Shown here piece after piece: positions 1-4,933 of a DNA stretch of 6,974 nucleotides. Under the pieces are notes generated by a model. That model worked only from the letters and a program-made list of their open reading frames with translations, made no database searches and was not told the DNA's origin. Positions within the stretch are counted from its first letter, which is position 1, and every line of letters begins with the position of its first letter. The stretch comes from Candidatus Treponema faecavium (GTDB taxonomy: Bacteria; Spirochaetota; Spirochaetia; Treponematales; Treponemataceae), in the NCBI GenBank assembly GCA_019113455.1, contig DXHG01000181.1:1-6974 (forward strand), read 5' to 3'. The position numbers and the translations under genes are program-made.

Positions 1-200
1 ATTTTATCGCGCGCTATATTCCGCCGCTCGTTATGGCGGTGCTGCTTACCGACTGCCTCAAAACAGCCGACATCTGGGGCCCGCTGCACGGTCTGCCGCA
101 CGCTGCAGGCCTCCTGTTCACGATTGTGTCATATCTGCTGAAAAGCAACGCGATGATCAGCATCTTCGGCGGAACGATTATTTATATGCTGCTTGTGTAA
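1..200 (+). CDS. azlD: AzlD-family branched-chain amino-acid exporter subunit, 3' end only
   Basis: This is the C-terminal 65 residues of a small hydrophobic membrane protein. The frame begins at base 3 and the stop TAA is at 198-200. What is seen: it opens with FIARYIPPLVMAVLL and ends with SIFGGTIIYMLLV, two hydrophobic segments around a short polar stretch and a middle helix. This matches the end of AzlD proteins, which usually carry an R-x-x-P-P-A/L-V-M-A segment and a closing S-x-x-x-G-T-x-x-Y-M helix. In the family, AzlD is the small partner of AzlC and the pair exports branched-chain amino acids or analogues across the cytoplasmic membrane. An azlC gene would be expected just upstream, outside the window. 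No convincing intrinsic terminator follows the stop. The family call rests on motif resemblance alone. Confidence 0.8.
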   Translation, partial: FIARYIPPLVMAVLLTDCLKTADIWGPLHGLPHAAGLLFTIVSYLLKSNAMISIFGGTIIYMLLV

Positions 201-213
201 ACCTGCAAGCTGA

Positions 214-295
214 CAAATTACGGGCCGTGTCTCAAAATTGCGTATTGTTCCGTGCCTGCCGCTGCGTTTATGCCTGGGAAACACACGGCAATTTG
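214..295. repeat. Imperfect inverted repeat after azlD
   Basis: CAAATT (214-219) plus GCCGTGT (224-230) is the reverse complement of ACACGGC (283-289) plus AATTTG (290-295). A four-base bulge (220-223) sits in the left arm and the loop is 52 nt. The right arm also takes part in a tighter hairpin, ATTTGC/GCAAAT at 291-306 with a TGAC loop. There is no T-tract, so this is not an ordinary terminator. It could be mRNA structure at the end of the azl transcript or chance. Confidence 0.4.
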
Positions 296-360
296 CTGAC
301 GCAAATACCCTTGCACAAACAAAGCTCAGCAAGTTTGCAGATGCCCCGAACGATTACGGT

Positions 361-392
361 AACTTGCCGCAGCCCTTGTGTCAACTTGCCGC
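361..392. repeat. Direct repeat AACTTGCCGC, two copies 22 bp apart
   Basis: Exact 10-base copies lie at 361-370 and 383-392. Their start-to-start distance of 22 bp is about two turns of B-DNA, so both would face the same side of the helix. That arrangement suits a pair of regulator half-sites, but the copies lie about 240 bp upstream of the pot -35 box, which is far for a classical operator. Function unknown. Confidence 0.4.
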
Positions 393-467
393 GGATATTC
401 AGTCAATGTAATTCCGCCTCACTGCTTGACAGCTTACAGGCGTACTGCGCAGGCTGGGCTGCAGCTG

Positions 468-476
468 CCCCCCCCC
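468..476 (+). repeat. Poly-C tract (C9)
   Basis: Nine consecutive C residues, preceded by a small palindrome (GCAGCTGC, 461-468). Homopolymeric G/C runs of this length are prone to slippage. In Treponema pallidum, poly-G tracts upstream of some promoters are known to vary in length and alter expression. This one is about 150 bp upstream of the pot promoter, too far to change -35/-10 spacing. Confidence 0.75.
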
Positions 477-628
477 GGAAACGAATTACAGAGAATAAAA
501 AAGAAAACAAGCCGCGTGCACACGCAGAAGCACCCTGCAGAGAGCCTGCAACCCCGCTCCAGCACCCCTGCAGCTTCGGAGCAGACAAAAAATTACCCCA
601 TGATTGCGCATTTTGTTTTCGATAGCTA

Positions 629-657
629 TTGACAATCACACTTTTATCACCTATATA
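629..657 (+). promoter_or_regulatory. Sigma70-like promoter of the pot operon
   Basis: TTGACA at 629-634 is a perfect -35 box. After a 17-bp spacer, TATATA at 652-657 serves as the -10 box. Overlapping alternatives for the -10 are TATACA (654) and TATATT (662). Expected transcription start is about 664, leaving a leader of roughly 53 nt before potA. Two small palindromes touch the core elements: ATAGCTAT (622-629) abuts the -35, and TATAT/ATATA (652-656 with 661-665) covers the -10. Either could be a repressor contact, but neither is long enough to claim. Confidence 0.75.
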
Positions 658-696
658 CACATATATTGCTTTATTTTCTACGTTGCCTTTGTGAAT

Positions 697-719
697 AAGG
701 GGGAAAAAGAAAACTATTG
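697..719 (+). promoter_or_regulatory. Ribosome binding site and TTG start of potA
   Basis: AAGGGGG at 697-703 is a good Shine-Dalgarno sequence, but it lies 13 nt before the TTG at 717, longer than the usual 5-9. An in-frame stop at 696-698 rules out any start further upstream, and there is no in-frame ATG before the first beta strand. The next in-frame candidates are ATT (738) and GTG (747). A second purine-rich stretch, AAGGAAG (721-727), could serve the ATT, but that is a very rare start codon. Confidence 0.6.
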
Positions 720-1880
720 AAAGGAAGTGCCGTTTCTATTGATCATGTGTCGAAACACTTTGGTTCGTTTCACGCGCTGGACAATGTGAGTTTTACTATC
801 AATAAGGGTGAATTCTTTTCACTGTTAGGGCCTTCCGGGTGCGGCAAAACAACGCTTCTGCGCATTATCGCAGGTTTTGAGTATCCCGACGAAGGCGCGG
901 TGCTGTTTAATGATACAAACGTGCTGCCGCTTGCCGCGAATAAACGGCCGTCCAATACTGTCTTTCAGAGTTACGCGCTGTTCCCTCATTTATCCGTGTA
1001 CGAAAATGTCGCGTTTCCGCTGAGGCTTAAGAAAGAGAATAAAAAGGTTATCGATGAAAAGGTGCGCGAATATCTGCACCTGGTGCAGCTCGACGCGCAT
1101 CTGAACAAAAAAACGACGCAGCTGTCGGGCGGTCAGCGCCAGCGTGTGGCGATTGCGCGCGCGCTTATCAACGAGCCTGAAGTGCTGCTGCTTGACGAGC
1201 CGCTCTCTGCGCTCGACGCGAAGCTCCGATCAAATCTGCTTGTTGACCTGGACGCACTGCATGATAAAATAGGCATCACGTTTATTTACGTAACGCACGA
1301 TCAGGCAGAGGCGCTTTCCGTATCAGATCGCATCGCGGTAATGAATCAGGGCAAGGTGCTGCAGGTGGGCACGCCGTTTGAGATTTACGAGAGCCCCGCG
1401 ACGGAGTTTGTGGCGCAGTTTATCGGCGAAACGAATATTTTCGCGTCCCGCGTTGAGGAGTGCCGCCCGATTGAGGTGCCTGAAGGCAGGGAGCCTGAGT
1501 TCATGGTAACGCTTGAAACGCCTGAGCTTATTATGCCGGGAACGCAGGAGGGGCAGTTTGTGTATATCACCGACTATGAGCGCACGGAGCCCGGGCAGAA
1601 GGTGTGCTTTACCGTCCGCCCTGAAAAAATCCGCATTACGCTTGAGCCGCCGGTAACAAACCGCAGCGATATAAATATCTTTAAGGGCGTTGTAGAGGAA
1701 CCGGTATATTCCGGGTTTCAGTCGAAATTCTATGTGCGGCTTGAAAACGGCACGATTATAAAAGTGTTCAAGCAGCATTCGACTTATCTCGACGACGGTC
1801 CTGAAATAGAATGGAAAGACACCGTTTATATTTCGTGGAGCGCCAACGACGGCTATATCGTTGAGGATATAGATAAATGA
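717..1880 (+). CDS. potA: Spermidine/putrescine ABC transporter ATP-binding protein PotA
   Basis: A 387-residue ATPase that sits on the cytoplasmic face of the PotBC channel and drives polyamine uptake. Visible motifs, in order: Walker A GPSGCGKTT (38-46), Q-loop glutamine 84 in VFQSYALFPH, ABC signature LSGGQ (136-140), Walker B VLLLDE (156-161) with catalytic E161, D-loop SALD (164-167) and switch histidine 194 in VTHDQAEAL. After about residue 235 comes a TOBE-type regulatory domain with the usual FTVRPEKIRI stretch near 298-307. Its length is close to E. coli PotA (378 residues, from memory). Translation starts at TTG 717. The last bases overlap potB in an ATGA, implying translational coupling. 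The sequence alone would also allow a related importer of the same ABC class, but the PotB, PotC and PotD neighbours fix the polyamine call. Confidence 0.93.
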   Translation: MKGSAVSIDHVSKHFGSFHALDNVSFTINKGEFFSLLGPSGCGKTTLLRIIAGFEYPDEGAVLFNDTNVLPLAANKRPSNTVFQSYALFPHLSVYENVAFPLRLKKENKKVIDEKVREYLHLVQLDAHLNKKTTQLSGGQRQRVAIARALINEPEVLLLDEPLSALDAKLRSNLLVDLDALHDKIGITFIYVTHDQAEALSVSDRIAVMNQGKVLQVGTPFEIYESPATEFVAQFIGETNIFASRVEECRPIEVPEGREPEFMVTLETPELIMPGTQEGQFVYITDYERTEPGQKVCFTVRPEKIRITLEPPVTNRSDINIFKGVVEEPVYSGFQSKFYVRLENGTIIKVFKQHSTYLDDGPEIEWKDTVYISWSANDGYIVEDIDK

Positions 1881-2779
1881 ACGGCGGTCAGTCGCACATG
1901 ACGGGCGCTCCCCGCATTAAAAAGCACAATCCAGGTGTCTGGTATGCGTGGCCTATGGGATTATGGTTTACGCTGTTCTTTATCGTTCCGCTCATCATTA
2001 TCATCTCGTACAGTTTCCTTGAAAAAGGGCTGTACGGCGGCGTTGTGTTTACGTTTTCTCTTGACGCGTACCGGCAGATGTTCGATTCCGCGTACGGCAT
2101 GATATTTCTGCGCACGCTTAAAATCGCGGCGGTATCTACCGTGCTCACGATTCTGCTCGCGCTGCCGTGCGGGTACGCGATGGCGCGCAGCCGGTATCAA
2201 ACGCTGCTGCTGTTTCTTGTGATTATCCCGTTTTGGACCAACTCCCTTATCCGCATCTTTGCGTGGATGTCGATTCTCAGCAATGAGGGCATCGTAAACA
2301 CATTCCTGCGCGGGCTGGGCGTTATCGGTGAAGATGTGTCTTTATTGTATAACCAGAACGCGGTTATACTCGTGTCCGTGTACATGTATCTGCCGTATGC
2401 GATACTGCCGATTTTTACAGCGATAGACCGGTTTGATTTTTCGCTGCTTGAAGCCGCCCGCGATCTTGGCGCGACAAAATCGGAATCCATCCGCAAAGTG
2501 ATGATTCCCAATATTAAAAGCGGCGTGGTAACGGCGTTTATCTTTACGTTTATCCCGATATTCGGCGCCTACACGGTGCCGCTCCTCGTGGGAGGGCAGG
2601 ATTCCTACATGCTGGGCAACGTCATCGTCGATCAGGTGAACAAAACGCGGAACTGGCCGCTTGCCGCCGCGTTTTCTCTCATTATTACGCTGGTGAGCAC
2701 GGCGGGCGTCATGTGGATGATGTTCTCCGGCAAAAAAGAAGCGGCGCGGAACGTATCCGCGGCAGGAGCGGCAAAATGA
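1877..2779 (+). CDS. potB: Polyamine ABC transporter permease PotB
   Basis: A 300-residue inner-membrane permease, one half of the channel. Six hydrophobic segments can be placed at roughly 26-46, 80-103, 108-134, 161-183, 216-238 and 260-283. The cytoplasmic EAA loop that docks onto PotA is clear at 192-211: EAARDLGA, then an IP pair. Its position between TM4 and TM5 is as expected for the family. The ATG at 1877 overlaps the potA stop by four bases (ATGA) and has GAGGAT (1863-1868) eight bases upstream. A second in-frame ATG at 1898 has a poorer ribosome site, so I keep the first. The protein is about 25 residues longer than E. coli PotB as I recall it. The extra length is an N-terminal polar leader and an Ala/Lys-rich tail. 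Confidence 0.92.
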   Translation: MNGGQSHMTGAPRIKKHNPGVWYAWPMGLWFTLFFIVPLIIIISYSFLEKGLYGGVVFTFSLDAYRQMFDSAYGMIFLRTLKIAAVSTVLTILLALPCGYAMARSRYQTLLLFLVIIPFWTNSLIRIFAWMSILSNEGIVNTFLRGLGVIGEDVSLLYNQNAVILVSVYMYLPYAILPIFTAIDRFDFSLLEAARDLGATKSESIRKVMIPNIKSGVVTAFIFTFIPIFGAYTVPLLVGGQDSYMLGNVIVDQVNKTRNWPLAAAFSLIITLVSTAGVMWMMFSGKKEAARNVSAAGAAK

Positions 2780-3651
2780 GCAATCCGTACAAGGGGCTGA
2801 TTGACCGCATTAACAGGAAAAGGCCTGCGTCTGAGCCTGCCCGCCACGCGCGGCGCGCGTTTCAGCGCAGGAGGCGCCGGTTTTCGCTGTCCGTAACCGT
2901 TATGGTGCTGACGTTTATTTTCCTGTTTCTGCCGCTCATTTTTATTATTGCGTATTCATTTAACGAAAGCAAAGGCGGACAGTTTACCGGCGTGTCGCTT
3001 GTCTGGTACCGGGAGCTGCTGTTTAATTCAAAGAACTTGTGGGTGTCGCTTTTTAACAGCCTGATCATAGCGTTTTCGTCCGCAGTTGTCGCAACGGTGC
3101 TCGGCACGCTTGCCGCCGTCGGCATGAACTGGTACCGGTTCCGCGGCAAAAGCTATATTCAGACGGTAAGTTTTCTGCCGATGGTGCTGCCGGAAGTAAT
3201 TATCGGCGTTTCCATGCTGATATTCTTTTCGGGCATTAAAGTGCCGCTCGGCTTTTTTACGATTTTTGCCGCGCATACAACGTTCTGCCTGCCGTTTGTG
3301 TTTTTGATTGTGCTTGCGCGTCTTGACGAATTCGATTTCGCGATTATTGAAGCCGCCCACGATCTCGGCGCAACGGAGCGGCAGACGATGATAAAGGTAA
3401 TCATTCCCGCCATTATGCCGGGCGTATTGTCCGGATTTATGATGGCGGTTACGATGTCGCTTGAAGACTTTGTTATAACGTTTTTTGTATCGGGCCCCGG
3501 ATCTACGACGCTTCCGCTGTACGTGTATTCAATGATACGCTACGGCGTTTCGCCCGTGATAAACGCGCTGTCGTTTGTGCTGATTCTGGCAACTGTGCTT
3601 ATCGCATTTACTTCGCGTAAATTCCTTAAAACAATCGCCGCGTCAAAATAA
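2776..3651 (+). CDS. potC: Polyamine ABC transporter permease PotC
   Basis: A 291-residue membrane permease, partner of PotB in the channel. Six hydrophobic segments lie near 38-61, 92-117, 128-152, 157-181, 212-237 and 262-280. The EAA loop reads EAAHDLGA (192-199), followed by the family's IIPAIMPG stretch. An open frame extends upstream to 2713, but that start would bury 67 bases inside potB. The ATG at 2776 overlaps the potB stop (ATGA) and has AGGAG at 2764-2768 with 7 nt spacing, so it is preferred. The N-terminal 37 residues are strongly basic, with five consecutive Arg at 31-35 before TM1. They are longer than in E. coli PotC and should lie in the cytoplasm under the positive-inside rule. 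Confidence 0.92.
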   Translation: MSNPYKGLIDRINRKRPASEPARHARRAFQRRRRRFSLSVTVMVLTFIFLFLPLIFIIAYSFNESKGGQFTGVSLVWYRELLFNSKNLWVSLFNSLIIAFSSAVVATVLGTLAAVGMNWYRFRGKSYIQTVSFLPMVLPEVIIGVSMLIFFSGIKVPLGFFTIFAAHTTFCLPFVFLIVLARLDEFDFAIIEAAHDLGATERQTMIKVIIPAIMPGVLSGFMMAVTMSLEDFVITFFVSGPGSTTLPLYVYSMIRYGVSPVINALSFVLILATVLIAFTSRKFLKTIAASK

Positions 3652-3683
3652 GGCGGCTTATTGTCTCATCTCGCAAGAGTATC

Positions 3684-3688
3684 GGAGG
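3684..3688 (+). promoter_or_regulatory. Strong ribosome binding site of potD
   Basis: GGAGG at 3684-3688 lies 7 nt before the ATG at 3696, the best Shine-Dalgarno sequence in the operon. The preceding genes rely on stop/start overlaps, whereas potD follows potC after a 44-nt gap with this independent site. That fits the excess of binding protein over permease normally needed by such transporters. Confidence 0.75.
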
Positions 3689-3695
3689 TCTTTGT

Positions 3696-4739
3696 ATGAA
3701 AAAGATTGGTGCCTGGGCAGGTGTCTGCGCTGCGGTATGCGCAGGGCTGTTTCTCTCGTCCTGTTCCGCGGATGACGGAAAGACGCTGTATCTGTTTAAC
3801 TGGACGTATTACACGCCTGATTCCGTGATACAGCAGTTTGAGCAGGAATTTGGCGTTACCGTGCATGTGGACAGCTTTGCGTCAAATGAAGAGATGTTTG
3901 CCAAGCTGAAAGCAGGCGCTGCCGGCTACGATATTGTCGTTCCGTCGCAGGACTACGTGTCTATCATGATAAAAGAAGGCATGCTTGCGCCGATTGATCA
4001 CGCGCAGTTCCCCAACAGCATGTATATCAGCGACCTGGTGCTTGATAAGGCGACGTATGATCCGCAGATGCAGTACAGCGTACCGTATTTTATGGGTGCC
4101 GCCGGTATTGCGGTAAACACGGAAAAGGTACAGGACTACGCGCGCGACTGGAGTATTTTTGCCGATACGAGACTGAAAAACCACATGAGCATGCTTGACG
4201 ATATGCGCGAGGTGCTCGGCGACGCGCTTTCGTATCTGGGATATTCGGTCAATTCGCTTTCCGAGTCTGAGCTTGCCGAAGCGAAGCAGCTCGTTATCGA
4301 GCAGTGGAAGCCGAACCTTGTCAAGTTTGATGCGGAAGGATTCGGCAAGTCGTTTGCGTCAGGTGATTTCTGGGCCGTGCAGGGATATGCCGAGGTCGTG
4401 TTTGGAGAAGTGCCCGAAGCGCAGTGGGACACGATTGATTTCTTTATTCCCGAGGACGGCGGCCCGATGTATATCGACTCGATGTGTATCTTAAAAGACG
4501 CAAAGCATTATGACCTTGCGATGCAGTTTATCAATTTTATTCACCGGCCTGAGATTTACGCACAGTTTTTGGATGCATTCCATTTTCCTCCCAGCGTGAA
4601 CAGCGAAGCCGGCAAGTACATGACCGTTGCGCCGCATTATGAGGTGGAAGACATGGTGAACTGCGAGATTAAAGCCGATCTTGCAGAAGGGCTTGCCGTG
4701 TACAATGAGATATGGCAGGATATCCGCTTTACTGAATAG
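3696..4739 (+). CDS. potD: Polyamine-binding lipoprotein PotD
   Basis: A 347-residue substrate-binding protein that delivers polyamine to PotBC. The N-terminus is a lipoprotein signal peptide: MKK, a hydrophobic core and the lipobox LSSC with Cys23 as the lipidated residue. The mature fold begins at LYLFNWTYY (31-39) and is colinear with E. coli PotD. By-eye alignment to the E. coli protein, recalled from memory, keeps W36 and Y39, the acidic ligands D169 and E172 (in DDMREV) and D261. Several other pocket positions differ: E36 becomes Y38, W229 aligns with Y231, W255 with Y259, Y293 with F297 and Q327 with K326. Lipid anchoring resembles TpPotD of Treponema pallidum and Gram-positive PotD proteins. 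Polyamine binding is likely; which polyamine is not settled by sequence. Confidence 0.92.
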   Translation: MKKIGAWAGVCAAVCAGLFLSSCSADDGKTLYLFNWTYYTPDSVIQQFEQEFGVTVHVDSFASNEEMFAKLKAGAAGYDIVVPSQDYVSIMIKEGMLAPIDHAQFPNSMYISDLVLDKATYDPQMQYSVPYFMGAAGIAVNTEKVQDYARDWSIFADTRLKNHMSMLDDMREVLGDALSYLGYSVNSLSESELAEAKQLVIEQWKPNLVKFDAEGFGKSFASGDFWAVQGYAEVVFGEVPEAQWDTIDFFIPEDGGPMYIDSMCILKDAKHYDLAMQFINFIHRPEIYAQFLDAFHFPPSVNSEAGKYMTVAPHYEVEDMVNCEIKADLAEGLAVYNEIWQDIRFTE

Positions 4740-4791
4740 GCTGCGCGCTGTATTAACGAAGCTGCCTGGTATGCCTATTATATAGAACAAA

Positions 4792-4835
4792 CCTGCACGT
4801 CCGCGCTGCGGTTTCTGCGTCTGCGGGCGTGCAGG
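4792..4835 (+). terminator. GC-rich hairpin after potD, possible terminator without T-tract
   Basis: Bases 4792-4805 pair with 4822-4835 to form a 14-bp stem (two of the pairs are G.U), with a 16-nt loop. CCTGCACG in the left arm is matched by CGTGCAGG in the right. It begins 53 bases after the potD stop. No run of T follows, so it does not meet the usual rule for an intrinsic terminator. It may stop transcription weakly, protect the 3' end of the pot mRNA, or act in the leader of a transcript reading into the next gene. A second small hairpin, AGCGC/GCGCT (4841-4858), follows. Confidence 0.45.
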
Positions 4836-4892
4836 GCAGCAGCGCTGTGCAATGCGCTCTCCGTATATGCAGCGACAAATTTAAAATCTCAA

Positions 4893-4911
4893 AAAAACTT
4901 GTTGAGTTTTT
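4893..4911. repeat. AT-rich inverted repeat over the -35 region of the GGDEF-EAL promoter
   Basis: AAAAACT (4893-4899) and AGTTTTT (4905-4911) are perfect inverted copies around a five-base centre. The repeat overlaps the proposed -35 box at 4899-4904, where an operator would block RNA polymerase. It contains a single G-C pair, so as RNA it would be a weak hairpin and a poor terminator. An operator role is inference from position. Confidence 0.35.
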
Positions 4912-4927
4912 ATTCTTGTTGTATAAT
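4899..4927 (+). promoter_or_regulatory. Candidate promoter of the GGDEF-EAL gene
   Basis: TATAAT at 4922-4927 is a perfect -10 box. TTGTTG at 4899-4904 is a weaker -35, with 17 bp between them. Transcription would begin about 6-8 bases after the -10, at 4933-4935, which is the ATG (4934) of the downstream gene. If so, the mRNA has essentially no 5' leader. No Shine-Dalgarno sequence is seen before that ATG, consistent with leaderless initiation or with use of the later ATG at 4964. Confidence 0.6.
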
Positions 4928-4933
4928 TATCCC

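Larger units (their letters stand above)
201..628. other. Non-coding spacer between azlD and the pot operon
   Basis: About 430 bases without a believable gene. Reading frames here are short, rich in Cys, Arg and Pro, lack a Shine-Dalgarno sequence and resemble no family I know. The stretch holds a run of nine C (468-476), a 10-base direct repeat at 361 and 383, an imperfect inverted repeat (214-230 with 283-295), a 6-bp hairpin ATTTGC/GCAAAT (291-306), and two CACCC(C)TGCAG copies at 531 and 563. From about 484 the strand becomes purine- and A-rich. I see no tRNA, no riboswitch I can name and no insertion-sequence end. Confidence 0.6.

Noticed and set aside
531..584. C(TTCG)G hairpin and repeated CCTGCAG motifs as a riboswitch or terminator
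   Set aside because: The stem around the tetraloop is broken by an asymmetric internal loop, no T-tract follows, and it lies upstream of the proposed transcription start.
227..625. Plus-strand open frame of 132 codons in the azlD-pot spacer
   Set aside because: No ribosome site, non-ATG start, composition unlike the real genes (many Cys, Pro, Arg), crosses the poly-C run, and no family resemblance.
2713..2778. Upstream start for potC giving 21 extra residues
   Set aside because: It would overlap potB by 67 bases and has no good ribosome site. The ATG at 2776 has AGGAG at 7 nt and an ATGA overlap matching the potA/potB junction.
4893..4911. AAAAACT/AGTTTTT repeat as an intrinsic terminator of the pot operon
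   Set aside because: One G-C pair in the stem is too weak to stall polymerase, and it coincides with the -35 region of a promoter. An operator or chance is more likely.
4829..4933. GTG start extending the GGDEF-EAL protein by 35 residues
   Set aside because: The extension would be encoded by the right arm of the hairpin, the AT-rich repeat and the promoter, and its residues look random.
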